Shown in pieces: positions 28,290 to 40,035 of a stretch of 64,000 nt of DNA. The notes beneath the pieces are model-generated. The model was given only the letters and a program-made list of their open reading frames with translations, searched no databases and was not told where the DNA came from. A program made the translations under genes and the position numbers. Positions within the stretch are counted from its first letter, which is position 1. Each line of letters begins with the position of its first letter. The stretch covers positions 8,122,001 to 8,186,000 of the forward strand of contig CP075495.1 in NCBI GenBank assembly GCA_021613535.1, given 5' to 3'. The DNA comes from Adineta vaga (Eukaryota > Rotifera).

Positions 28290-28943
28290 ATGCTGTTCCG
28301 CATTTTGTATTTATTATTGTTCATAAATTTATTTGATTTATCCGATTCGGAAAAACAAACAACAAATCATATGAAATGTATTGATTTACTTATTGGTCAA
28401 TATCGTTGTCAACATCCTAAAATAGATGAATCAACTCAAGAACCTCAAGGCTGTAAACGATATAATTATACTTTGGATGGTGAACTAAGTATATTGATGT
28501 AGCTCCTATTCAATGTTATACAGCTCCAAAAATTATCTGTGATGGTGGAGTTTATAATGAAACACTAGATGGATATGTATTCGAACGAAATACAACATGT
28601 CGATGGACAAATGGAAAATATTATCGAACAACATTAGCTTTATCATTATTTCTAGGTATGAATTATTTTTCGATGTCGAAATTGAGAATTATTGATTGAA
28701 TTGTTTTGTTTAGGTATATTTGGTATTGATCGTATTTATTTGGGATATTATGTTACTGGTTTATTGAAATTATTTACATGTGGTTTTATGTTTGTAGGTG
28801 CTCTAGTCGACTTTTTGTTAATTGCACTTCAAGTTTTAACACCTGCAGATGATTCACATTATATAATTGATTATTATGGACCACGTCTATTGTGGACTGA
28901 ATTTAATGAAAATCGAACTTATTTAAAACCACAAAATTATTAA
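28290..28943 (+). CDS. TM2D1: TM2 domain-containing protein, TM2D1-like
   Basis: Small double-pass membrane protein of the amyloid-binding TM2D1 (Drosophila amaretto) family, linked to Notch-related endosomal function in flies. Signal peptide MLFRILYLLLFINLF, then ectodomain motifs CIDLLIGQYRCQHPKID and TQEPQGC..NYT matching human TM2D1, CYTAPKIICDGG, and a TM2 domain with SLFLGIFGIDRIYLGY (DRF box is DRI here), GLLKLFTCGF and DFLLIALQV. The end, IIDYYGPRL, is family-specific. An intron at 28656-28713 is normal. Between NYT and APIQC the frame only continues if 28480-28502 (23 nt) is removed, or if a 50-nt intron from 28453 is used, which deletes the conserved Cys and NYT. With the 23-nt gap the product is 190 residues (human about 207). 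Confidence 0.88.
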
Positions 28944-29429
28944 TTAAAGTTTTCTTTTTTGTATATTTTCTGTTAAATCTATTTTTGTTCGTATTCTTAT
29001 ATGTCATACGAAAAATACAAGTCAGGTGTTCTTGATGTTTTTCTTTAACGACAAAAGAACTGTTTCAATAATCAAAATGTCATTGTTTATTCTTTATAGA
29101 TTATCTAGTCGTCCAGTGAACTTTCTAAGTCAGCGAGTAATAGTGGATCCTTTCAGGCCTTTGAAGAAAGTTAGTCAGTGTTAATTTTCATTTTAAACTA
29201 TAGGAGAAAAACATCGATGTAAAAACTGATTAGTCTCTATTCAATTCTTTCTTGAGAACATATTTTTAAAAAACTGATAGTGAGTTTATCGTTTGATTGT
29301 GACCTTTATCTTGTGTAACGATCGATTACATGTAGACTAGTTGTTACTAATCTTAGTGTCGGTTAGAGAAACAATACAACATTTAAAACAGATTATTTCT
29401 TATTTTCTAGATACAAATTTTCTTTTAAT
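28944..29429. other. Intergenic region, TM2D1-like to GLMP-like
   Basis: 486 bases of AT-rich DNA with 3' UTR and promoter roles implied by position. A pyrimidine tract and TTTTCTAG lie about 20 bases upstream of the GLMP-like ATG. No open frame. Confidence 0.45.
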
Positions 29430-30752
29430 ATGATGATTTCTCTCATCGTACTTTTTATTCTTACTCTTTGCACTAAATCTTTTCATTCTTCTGTTCCATT
29501 TATTATCAATCCAGATTGTACATTATCTGAATGTACAAATCCTCATTATCCAGCAATATTTTATGCAAATCATTATGTTGCTGATGATACAATTCATATT
29601 CTCTATTCATCCTTAGATGAATTAACAATTAGTATTATTCAAACAAAAAAAGGTTATGGTCCACATTTTAATTATACAGCATTATTTAGTGGAAATTATT
29701 CCGGAGCAATTTCATTTGCTGATACAGTTCCTTCCAATTCATTTTCATTAATCCTTCGACGTTTGATTCAATTTGAGGATGTAAATGATACGGGTATTCT
29801 AAATGAAACTGATACATCCATACAATCCTATTGGTTAAAAGATTTACGTACACATATAACGTCTGAAAATAAGAGTACAACACAACCATCATTTCAATTA
29901 CCATTAGAAAATGTAAATCTTTGATTTTAATTCTACGAGGAAAAAAAGAAAAAGATTTGATTTCTTTTAGATTACTGGTCTTTTAACAATTGACGTGAAT
30001 TATCCAGGTGAAACAACACGTGATACAAAGTTTCCGAAATTACGTTCAACACCAAAAAGTTATTTTCTAAATATTGCTATACAAGCTGATAATTTAACAT
30101 CAACTCGTACACGATTTGCTATGGAATTTTATCTTATCCAATTAGGTATTGAAGGTACACAACTTTCAACATCAAGATATATCGATGATCAATATACACC
30201 AGGTTAAAAGGTGTTCATTATTTCCTAAATTTATAATATTCTTTTTTTTTTAGGTATATTTAATGTTTGGCAAATTAAATCACGTAGTCCAATATATTCT
30301 TCATCAATGTTATGGAAACCAGTTGTCTATCAAAGTGTTGATCGTTCGATAGAAAAAAATACTTTAATGACAGTATATGATTTAGAGAATAATATTACAC
30401 TTCAAGAATTCATTGATCAAGGAATTTTCAGAGCTCTTTATAATGGACCCTATGTTTCAGCATTGAATGTTTCATTTGGTCGAGCTAAAGATGGTTTGTT
30501 TAGTTTTCTTTTGTTATTTTCTTCAATTACTTTCTTATCCTAGGTTTCTTTGTTAAATCCAATTATTCATTTATTCAAATGACTGCTGGTTTGGATATTC
30601 TTGAAATGGATTCAGTCACACGATTTATTACGTTGGCACTTTTTCTTACTCTACTTTTGCCAGGTTTAGTAGCTATTATTGCATTGATATTTATTATGAA
30701 ACGTCGCTATTCAAGATCAGATACGACAGGTTATGATGTAATTGAAGATTAA
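29430..30752 (+). CDS. GLMP: Glycosylated lysosomal membrane protein (GLMP/NCU-G1) family
   Basis: Type I lysosomal membrane protein; in vertebrates GLMP is the accessory subunit of the MFSD1 transporter. Four exons fit in phase (29430-29912, 29971-30202, 30254-30493, 30544-30752), giving 387 residues (human 406). Signal peptide at the start, many N-glycosylation sequons in the lumenal part (NYT, NYS, NDT, NET, NKS, NLT, NIT, NVS), and the family motif YIDDQYTPGIF (human SIDDEYAPAVF). One C-terminal membrane helix (about 30640-30695) is followed by a short cytosolic tail ending GYDVIED. YDVI is a Yxx-hydrophobic lysosomal sorting signal in the position of the human one. The MFSD1 partnership here is inference. 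Confidence 0.88.
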
Positions 30753-31326
30753 AATACATTCATTTCTCCTATTGCATATTAACATATGCTACTATCGGTA
30801 CATTTTCCTCTTTTGTTACTCATATCAGTGATTATATTTTTTCTTTTTTGTTTCAAAAAACTTGAAGTTCGATTTTTTTTTCATGTGAATAAAACTAAGA
30901 GAAGATCTGTTTATAGATAAAATCTATGTATCGTCTAATGTATATATAATACAATGAAGAAAGAAGCAAAATAATGAATAGACTATTGTTCAAAGAAATA
31001 TATTTTTCCACAGAGAATCGTTCTTGATTCAGTCATTGTAACGAGATTAAAGTCGATAAAAGTGAACTATTTCTCGTATAATTCACTCGTTGCACGCATC
31101 AAATACATATCCCTCGAGTATTGCATGTATTTATGATTTTTATTCTAGACGTAAAGATAACTAAACAAATGTATCGAGTAGTCTATCTCTGTTTTGTTAT
31201 TAACATAGAATTGTAGTCCATCAAATCATTTCTCATATATTATATTCATATAATTCTTCCGAGTGTTTCGTAAGTTTACATCGATTGTTTTTAAACAGCT
31301 AGAAGTCTGTTTTTATTAGATTACAA
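30753..31326. other. Convergent 3' region
   Basis: The GLMP-like gene and the minus-strand orphan converge here. AT-rich 3' UTR sequence with AATAAA-like signals (for example near 30887). No coding potential. Confidence 0.45.
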
Positions 31327-32835
31327 TCAAATAACTGATGTTGCACTGCGTGTATATGTTGTCATTGGTCGTATACGACATGAAACTTGTGGGTTTTGTG
31401 TCCATAGATATCGATGAAATAGATCTTGTTTAATTTCTTCAAACTTTTCATATTTTTCAACTATTTTATTAGATTTCTGTTCAGATTGTGAAGGTCGTTT
31501 TGATGATGTTGATGTTCGATGACGCGATGTTCGTGGAAGATTAAATTCATGAGTAAAATATTCTGGTCCAAGCATAACTAAATCCGATAGACGATAATCT
31601 TTCTGTCGATTCCGATAAGATTTATAAGTCGATGTTAACGGAAGTTTCCGATGAGCCGGTGAAGATACTCGTGAGAATACATCAATATTTGATTGACGTG
31701 ATACAGTTAGTTCATGTAATAAAGGTGATTGAGTTGAATCATATTCAACAGGAATTGCATTTTTTATATCATTTGTTTCTTCCGAAATATTTTCAGCAAC
31801 AGAAAATCGTGGTTGAATTGATTGATGACGCATACGTACGGCACTGAGAACTGAAAAAGCTGTCGTTGCTAATGAAATATTACTTGTCTGACTGATACGT
31901 ATTCCTGTATGTTGATGAGCTGAACTTTTTCGATGATATGATTTCATTGTTGGAAGAATGTTAAAACTAGGTTCTCGCGAATAGTTATTCGAGATTTGTT
32001 TACTTCCAGCTGGTATTGATATACTATGTCCAGGTTTTGATACATAAACAGAACTTTCGCCTGGAAATTCGATGATACAATCTTCAACACAATCTTCTAA
32101 TGTTGATTTGAATATATCCGAACATTTTCCATTTACAACGAGTACTTTCTCTGGTGTATATGATTTCGCTGATTTATTTTCTTGAAAATCAGTTATTGAT
32201 GATCGACGTCGTGTTATACTACTGCATCGTGATCGATTGTTTATATTCAATAGATGAGTACTGTTCACACTTCCACGACGTGATGACATACTTGACGACG
32301 AATCGGATAAAACTATAGAAAATAAATAGTATAAAATCTATTTATGAATTGTTCAATCACTTCAAAACGATTGAACAATAACAAAAAGAAGAAAAGAAAT
32401 GTAAAAAACAATTTCCATAGTATTTCTTCACCTATATTACCCAACCACGGACAAAAAGAACACAATCATCTACTTGTTACTTGATACATTTATATATATA
32501 TATATCTATTAGTGAAATACTTCTTCAAGCGAACAACTAAAAACGATTGATTCGAGTCTTTCTCATTTCCCCGTATGTCTGAAACGATAAAAATTATTCC
32601 TCAATTATCATTTCCTGTTCCGCTTAATTTCCTAGCGTTTTTGTGAAATTCTATCGAACAATACTCATACTTTTATTCTCATTCTCTTTCTGTTTTTTTT
32701 TTAATATTTTATACTTCGAAAGAGAAACAGATATATGACAATTATTTGACATAAAAACGAATCAGATATATTACCTTCATCATCAATCATATCATTGTTC
32801 ATCTTCTTTGATTTGTTATCGAGATCTTTCGTCAT
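31327..32835 (-). CDS. Hypothetical Ser/Arg-rich protein
   Basis: Two exons. The first, 32775-32835, encodes MTKDLDNKSKKMNNDMIDD and ends in a GTAATA donor. It joins in phase, across a 462-nt intron, to 31327-32312, giving 348 residues. The upstream exon is proposed because exon 2 stays open above its first ATG to a TCTATAG acceptor and the phases match. The protein is Ser/Arg/Thr-rich with basic SxxR sites (SSITRRRSSITDF) typical of kinase targets. Ordered-looking patches are VLVVNGKCSDIFKSTLEDC and YRLSDLVMLGPEYFTHEF. No catalytic or membrane features. Not recognised. Confidence 0.65.
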
Positions 32836-33262
32836 ACCTATAATCAAATATTTTTTTCTAATAGAAGAGAATTGCTTTATATATGCATAATAATCATATG
32901 TATTATTTGATAAGTAAAGCCTAATGAGTACAAACGAATGCATGTACTTGTAACAAAAGTACGAAATTTTCTCTTTTTGTTTCATTCAATCTTATTATTT
33001 TACTAAATTTATTTATTCGAGAAATAAAGAAAGTATAAGAATTCATTGAAATGAATAAATATGTACGTAGAAAGATCTCATGATGAATTTTAATCAATTT
33101 GATTATATAACATTTTTATATTCAATTTCTTTTTTTTTCTTACAACAATGCATCATTTTCTGTACTAATACTTGCTTTTTGAATGATTAATATTCTGTTA
33201 GTCAATAGAAAAGCGGACATTTCATCTTATTTGTACGTATTGTAAAACTATAATATTTTAAT
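32836..33262. other. Intergenic region between orphan and first protoglobin
   Basis: AT-rich, no open frame of interest. It contains the promoter for the minus-strand Ser/Arg-rich gene and the 3' UTR of the minus-strand protoglobin. Confidence 0.4.
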
Positions 33263-33907
33263 CTATATACAACAATATTTGTTTTTTTTCGTTGATGTTT
33301 CATCTTTTGTTGAAGCTTCTTTCGACATTGTTAAATAATGCATTGTAAAAAAATCATTTTGTATCCAAAAGAATTTATTAAGTGCCATTACAGTTGCTTG
33401 CCGCGTTTTATCATCGATATGTTCGTCATTCCATAATACATCGATTAATAAATGTTCTAGGTAACCTAGTAAAGTATTGATATGTATGTAATCAACATTA
33501 ATTGATGCTGAACCAGCTTGATTTGTATGCATTTTACCAATATGTGATAAATATTGAAGAAATGTATCATTCCATTCACGTTGAGTTAGAACACGTTTTA
33601 AATACATACTTAACATATCTTTACGAAAGGTCATTTGTGCAGATTCTAGTGTAATACCATGAGCTGCTTTTGGTATAAAACCTTCGAAACCTTCTGTATT
33701 GACTAGGAAATATTTTTTGGTTATATCAAATGAAAATAATTTTCGGTAAACTGTGTCAGCAATAACAGGTATACGTGGGAAAAGTATCGGTGCAAATGCA
33801 TTCAATAGAACAATATCATCCGAAGTAAAATGTAAAAATTTCGATAAATATTCAAAACGATAACGAAGATCATTGTTGAGTCGATCATTGTCAATATGTT
33901 CTGACAT
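33263..33907 (-). CDS. Protoglobin-domain protein, copy 1 (CCI C-terminus)
   Basis: Intronless, 214 residues. The whole protein is one globin-sensor/protoglobin fold: an N-terminal helix (RFEYLSKFLHFTSDDI), PRIPVIADTVYRKLFSFD, RKDMLSMYLKRVLTQREW, then YLSHIGKMHT. His in KMHT aligns with the proximal haem-binding His of protoglobins and globin-coupled sensors. INVDYIHINTLLGYLEH and NKFFWIQNDFFTMHY follow. The domain should bind haem and a diatomic gas. No signalling domain is attached. The last residues, NKYCCI, place two Cys at the extreme C-terminus, a CCX-type prenylation or palmitoylation candidate. It is the most downstream member of a five-gene tandem array. Haem binding is inferred from homology. 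Confidence 0.9.
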   Translation of the reverse strand: MSEHIDNDRLNNDLRYRFEYLSKFLHFTSDDIVLLNAFAPILFPRIPVIADTVYRKLFSFDITKKYFLVNTEGFEGFIPKAAHGITLESAQMTFRKDMLSMYLKRVLTQREWNDTFLQYLSHIGKMHTNQAGSASINVDYIHINTLLGYLEHLLIDVLWNDEHIDDKTRQATVMALNKFFWIQNDFFTMHYLTMSKEASTKDETSTKKNKYCCI

Positions 33908-36900
33908 TGTGTTTGTAAAAGAGACTTTCTCGTTGATTTGTTACTAAAATGTAGACACAAAAGAAAAGTTGGTTCTCTATTTGAACGGCAATAGAAGTAG
34001 AGAAAGAGAAAGTGTGAGATTTTCTATTTATCTTGCTAGAATGTCAATAAGATATGCGATAAGAAAAAGAAAAGGAAAAACTATATCTAAGAAACACTTT
34101 TTCTGCATAATGATCTCCATTAAAAAAGTCTTTATTGTGTTACTCAGGCGCAAAACATTGTGCATTTATTGACAGTTGAAACATGATTTTGTTGGTAACA
34201 AAACGGAAGAGTAATTTTAATAAAAAATCATTAAGGAAGAAAGCAGTTATGTTCATATCATGATTCATCTTTGAAAAAGAAACTAAGTATATTGAACAAG
34301 ACGTTCTCCGAGGACGCAAGAAATGCTTATGATTCAAGAAACTTAACATGATATTTTGTCTACTCCCTCAAGACATTTCTCGATCTTAATATTATCACGT
34401 AAGTTTTTATCTGGGTGATATATTACATTAATTAACATGTAAAATGCACACTTCAAACACTTACTAACAATCTATTCTACACTGTGACTTTCCGTTTGAT
34501 GGAAAATATTTTTTTATCGATAGATCGATGAATGAATATAAATGTTTACGAGAATGATGTTTATCCAATAGAAATGCACCATCTGTTAACTGTTGATTAC
34601 GTTTAATGATCAGGAAATATTATTCTTTCAGTGTTTTTTATGATTCTCCGAAAACCTTTTCTCTCTCTCTGTCTATGTTGTCTATCAATCAATGATTGAA
34701 TTGCGATAAGCTCAACTATTGTAAATCCAATTCTCATCTTATCGAAGTCTTCTTTATCCTTCTTAATAGTATATGTTTATGATATCAAGTAAAAGAAAAT
34801 GAATGTTTCATATCTACATAGACAGTTGGAAATGCCAGTAGTATTCTATCATGGTCTAATTATCTACAGACGATCTAGTCAACTCTGTATACAAATGTCA
34901 CGAAGAAATAATTAGACAAAAACTTCCTAGTTGATATAGTATAAACACATTGGATTGGAAGTTGATACATGGACATAATTAATTCGTTGAAATGATGAGA
35001 TTTTCTTCTCTTGTGACTGTAATATTTTCAAATAATTGCCTTCCTGACCAATATATTTCATTTTTCCTTACAGAATGAACTTTAAGTTATTTTTTACTTC
35101 TTTTAATATAAATATAAATAATTGAAATTAACGAAAGGTTAATTTATAGCATGATGTTATCAATGTTTTATTTTGGCGAAGAAAAAAGACAACCTACGTG
35201 ATATGATTATAAATCTTCGAATGAAAGAAGTGTTAGACGGTAATTAAGCATTTATTATTAGATTTTACAACGAATGTTTTGCTTCCTACGTGATCGGTGA
35301 ATTAACTTGATAACATAAAAATGAAAGAGATTAAGCCTATAGCATTGCTTCTAAGATGAATTAAGTAATGAATAGTCTTTCATCGTATTCCATACGATAT
35401 CATTTTCTAAATGGAATGCTTTGTAAGCTATTTTTTTATGTTAATTATTGGTTGTTATGATATCCCAAACAAATACTGGGTACTCTTCGATAATATTGTA
35501 TAGAACTGCAGTTATATTTAACATCTTCCGGAAATACGGATAAAGATAACTGGTAATAAATTATATCGTACAGAAACATTATCAAACAAAACAATTTGTA
35601 TAATTATTTTTTTTTATACTGGGAGAATACGTGGTTATATGTATACCAGATTTTTTTGTCCAAATGCACGCATCTTTATACAAAAAAGAATGAAAAATTT
35701 CTATGGTAAAATTATTTTCTAGAGATAAGCTACAAGAAATACAAGCTTTTCTATAAATCATATAATAGAGTGATATCAATTTATGTGTGCTCATTGACTA
35801 CAATTATGATTAATATAGAGTATAACTAAACGAATTTTCTTTTATTAAAATAGATTTTGCTATAGAGTTGATTTGTATTTATCTTCAGGCAATTGTTAGT
35901 ATTTTCTAAAGATCATTAAGCTTCATTATATTTGTTCGTCGAACATAAAATATAAACATAATCCATTGAAAACTGTCTATAAAATTAAACTAAAATAATA
36001 CTTCTCAAAATAGATATGAGAAAATTGAATTGAATTCTTTTAAGAAACAGATGATTCCATCAACTGCCTTTTTTTGTTTTGAAACTTATTTTTGAAAAAC
36101 ATTGACACGACAAATTCATATTACTATCATCGATGCACTTTATCTTTATATAGCGAGTACTGTGTTACTATATTTTCAATCGTATTCCGTAACGAATAGC
36201 ATATTCTCATCAAAATTAGGTAGCGTGTAAATGAAAAGAAAATGTGCTTTGACTTTGACTGTTGAGACATTGTTTAGTAACGTTTAATCTTCTTGTTCGA
36301 AATGACTAAATAGATTCTCGATTTGAATAATTCAGTGATGCATGTAAATATGGTATCTAAAAAACTATGTCAAACAACTCATTGAACTCTCGTGACAACT
36401 AACAAGAATATTCTAACGGTTTTATTAAATTTGTCAGAATTCATTGATTCGTGAAATATTATAGTTGTTTCTTCAAGAATTGGCAAGTAAAATAATTATA
36501 ATGAAAGTTGTCAAAAATTTCCCTGAAACGATGTGTCCTTCAAAGGCATGATTGATTATTTCTTCGAGAAGATAACCTAGACGTACCTTATTATTCCAAA
36601 ATCTTGAAACTGACAACAAAAATATTCCTCGATCGTGGTAGAAGAACATCAGTCTATGTGATTAATGAACTCAAAGTTGATAATAACGAGGTTAGAATGT
36701 TACATATTAAATCATTATTAAAATCAGTCTATTTATCGACGACTCACAGATACAATGAGAAAGATGGTTTCATATTTATATGATTCGATCTGACAATTAA
36801 TCGTTTTTGATAATCGTGATAAGGATGACATTCGAGGGTTATATTAACGATAGTAAATATTTCATACGTTTTTCTTTCTATTTCGGTATATATACAATTG

Positions 36901-36950
36901 TGTTCAATCTATAGTGGAAATTTGTACAAAGGTAAATTAAAGGCTATTGA
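33908..36950. other. Gene-free AT-rich spacer
   Basis: 3.0 kb between protoglobin copies 1 and 2. No open frame beyond chance on either strand, no recognisable transposon end, and no RNA gene. The stretch adjacent to 33907 must hold the copy 1 promoter. Confidence 0.45.
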
Positions 36951-37604
36951 TTAATTTAAAATACAACAACTATGAGAATCTTTTGTGATTTTTTCCGTTG
37001 ACGATAAATCATCTTTTGTTGATGATAAATAGTGCATTGTAAAAAAATCATTTTGTATCCAAAAGAATTTATTAATTGCTGTTACCATTGTGTATTTTGC
37101 TTGATCATCAAGATTTTCAGCGTTCCATAATATATCAATGATTAAATGTTCTAAATAACCAAGTAAAAGATTAATATGTATGTAATCAACATTAATTGAT
37201 GATGATGAACCAGCTTGAGGGGTGTGCATACGTCCAACTTGTGAAAGATATTGAAGAAATGTATCATTCCATTCATGTTGAGTTAGAACACGTTTTAAAT
37301 ACATACTTAACATATCCTTACGAAAAGTCATTTGAGTTGTTTCTAATGCTGAATCAATTTCTTGATTTGCTGAAATATTATCGAAACCTTGATGACGTAC
37401 AAGAAAATATTGTTTTGTTGCATCAAATGAAAATAATTTTCGGTAAACTGTGTCAGCAATAACAGGAATACGCGGAAAAAGTACTGGTGCTAATGTATTA
37501 AGTGCTGTTATATCATTTAAAGTAAAGTTAAGAAATTTCGATAGATATTCGAAACGATATCGAAGATCAGTTGTTACTTTCTTGTTATCAATGTGTTCAG
37601 TCAT
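36951..37604 (-). CDS. Protoglobin-domain protein, copy 2 (CaaX-like C-terminus)
   Basis: Intronless, 217 residues. Same architecture as the neighbours: RFEYLSKFLNFTLNDI, PRIPVIADTVYRKLFSFD, RKDMLSMYLKRVLTQHEW, YLSQVGRMHT with the proximal His, INVDYIHINLLLGYLEH, NKFFWIQNDFFTMHY. It ends SHSCCILN: CILN has Cys at position -4, a CaaX-type prenylation site, with a neighbouring Cys for palmitoylation. Roughly 160 bases (about 37155-37320) are nearly identical to copy 3 although flanking coding DNA is much more diverged. One extra Ser codon distinguishes it from copy 3 in that block. Confidence 0.9.
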   Translation of the reverse strand: MTEHIDNKKVTTDLRYRFEYLSKFLNFTLNDITALNTLAPVLFPRIPVIADTVYRKLFSFDATKQYFLVRHQGFDNISANQEIDSALETTQMTFRKDMLSMYLKRVLTQHEWNDTFLQYLSQVGRMHTPQAGSSSSINVDYIHINLLLGYLEHLIIDILWNAENLDDQAKYTMVTAINKFFWIQNDFFTMHYLSSTKDDLSSTEKITKDSHSCCILN

Positions 37605-39393
37605 GATGAGATTGGCTATGCAAATGTTCGAATGTTATTTTTCTAGTCAGTTTTTGTTTTTATGTAGTTTCTTTCTTTCGCTTCTCTCGTCTAGGTTTAT
37701 GATAAGTCAGTTTAGCAGCATATATTAATGTCACTGGAAAACTAACATGTCGCATTTTGCTTTTCTATTATAGACGCAATACATAGATAGTAATAAGATG
37801 TCTAGCATCAGTTAGATTATCATTCTAATTATCATCAAAGTAACTGACGTTTCCTTTCATTAGGTAAAATAACAGCTTGTTCTTCACATTTCAAAATGAA
37901 TAAGTTTGAAAAGAAGTCAGGAAAATAAGATAAAAATTTCATAGACTTTTCCACTCGAAAAAGAAATAGAAAAAACTTTAATTAGCAAATTTGTCTACGA
38001 AATACAGTGAAAGCATGTGCAATGTATAATATGGGGAAGTATCCAATATTCTTCCGTAATTGTAGTGCATGAGCTCGATAACATCGAAAACTTTTCATAT
38101 AGAAAAGTACATTTTCTTTAATTATAGTTGATGTCCTTGAAAAATTGTTATCGAAAAGCTGCCTTTTACACAATGTAGTTATAAATACGAATGAATATAG
38201 ATATCATGATATTCACATATTTCATATTTACATAATTGCTTTCAAATAAACATTGTTCATAACAAAACTATTACACTTATGGAAGACTAAAATAAAATTT
38301 CATATTGTTACAAATTTTTAATACTGATAAATTCTTATTTTTAAAATGATTATAAATAGTGTACACATTCACGATGATTGATTTTAATCAGCTTAAGTAA
38401 AAAAATGAGAAGATTTTCTCACATAAACATTTATGCGCTGCAAAGATATTCAAATGTCAATACAACCTCATTATATTGCATATAGAAATGAAGATTAAGA
38501 AACATAGTTTCAGATCTCATCTTGACATTTACATAAAATACTATCCTATGCTTGATAGACAGTTAAGAACTTCCGATAGCGTCTATTTATTTATAGTATT
38601 GCTCATATACTCACATGAAAAAGGATGTATTGAACACTAATGCTAAAGAATTATACTCATAATTAAAGTGGGAAGACACAAATAACAAAAGCAAACTAAA
38701 TGAGTTTATCGTCGATTCTAAAATATTCAAAACAACTGATACTCAATGTTCCATATTTCCAAAATATGTGAAGTAATTATATTTCTGCTTCATTCATTTC
38801 TTATTCAAATTTATATTGACAGTTCTCTTCTCTAGAACGAACAATATATTACTTTTCAATGCATCGTTACATTCTACTGGCAAAATGAATTTACAAATCA
38901 TATCTCATGAACAGATGTAGTTTGTTAAAAAGAACATCGATGAATATTATGTCTGAAAATTTTTATATAATCTTTACTTTTCCTCTTTATTTAGGCATTC
39001 GACACAATACAAATTTCTTAAAAAATTCAAATATGACTGTTGACAACGTACATTACAAAAGAGACTATATATACAAACAAGAAGAAAGCTGATAACGTTT
39101 CATCTAGTGCAATTGACACATCTTCTTGGTAAGACTACAAACCAGTCTAATGGGAATATGATGTGAATGTCGAACAGAATATACATGATTAATTAAATAC
39201 TCGATTACAGAATTTATTAAAAATTAATATTTTCATATGTAGAATAGATTTCATTTACACACGAAATATGTTTTGATTATATTAAGATAAATTTATAAAT
39301 TGTTTTATTTGTTTTGATTCAATTTTACAAAGTAATCTTGTCATAGCAGATTAAATTCATTTAAATTTTAAAAAAACTGTTTTTCTCATCCAT
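37605..39393. other. Gene-free AT-rich spacer
   Basis: 1.8 kb between protoglobin copies 2 and 3. Contains the copy 2 promoter at the low-coordinate end and the copy 3 3' UTR at the other. Short open frames here have no protein-like composition. Confidence 0.45.
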
Positions 39394-40035
39394 TTATGCC
39401 CAACAACATCTTGATTTTTTCGTTGATGGTGGTGTTTGAATTGATGTCGAACCTTCGTTTAATGATTTAAAATAATGCATTGTAAAAAAATCATTTTGTA
39501 TCCAAAAGAATTTATTTATCGCTAGTAAAGTTCGACTTTTACTACTTTCTATTAGACTATCATTCTTATACAGAATGTCTATCAATAATTGTTCTAAATA
39601 ACCAAGTAACAGATTAATATGTATGTAATCAACATTAATCGATGATGAACCGGCTTGAGGGGTGTGCATACGTCCAACTTGTGAAAGATATTGAAGAAAT
39701 GTATCATTCCATTCATGTTGAGTTAGAACACGTTTTAAATACATACTTAACATATCTTTACGAAAACTCATCTGTGCAGATTCTAATGTTGCACATGGAG
39801 TTCGTTTTGGCGTGGCACCTTCGTTATTGATGAGAAAATGTTGTCTTGTTATATCAAAGGAAAATAATTTTCGATAAACAGAATCAACAATAACAGGAAT
39901 CAGTGGAAAAATAATAGGTGCAAATGTATTAAGAGTTGTTATATCATTTGAAGTAAAGTTAAGAAATTTCGATAGATATTCGAAACGATATCGAAGATCA
40001 TCATTGAGTCGATTGCTTTCAATATGTTCAGCCAT
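39394..40035 (-). CDS. Protoglobin-domain protein, copy 3 (CCWA C-terminus)
   Basis: Intronless, 213 residues. RFEYLSKFLNFTSNDI, PLIPVIVDSVYRKLFSFD, RKDMLSMYLKRVLTQHEW, YLSQVGRMHT (proximal His), INVDYIHINLLLGYLEQ and NKFFWIQNDFFTMHY are all present. It ends KSRCCWA: Cys at -4 and -3, a CaaX/CCXX-like lipidation candidate after a basic stretch. Closest to copy 2 in its central and N-terminal coding blocks, but diverged in the loop before RKDMLS. Confidence 0.9.
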   Translation of the reverse strand: MAEHIESNRLNDDLRYRFEYLSKFLNFTSNDITTLNTFAPIIFPLIPVIVDSVYRKLFSFDITRQHFLINNEGATPKRTPCATLESAQMSFRKDMLSMYLKRVLTQHEWNDTFLQYLSQVGRMHTPQAGSSSINVDYIHINLLLGYLEQLLIDILYKNDSLIESSKSRTLLAINKFFWIQNDFFTMHYFKSLNEGSTSIQTPPSTKKSRCCWA

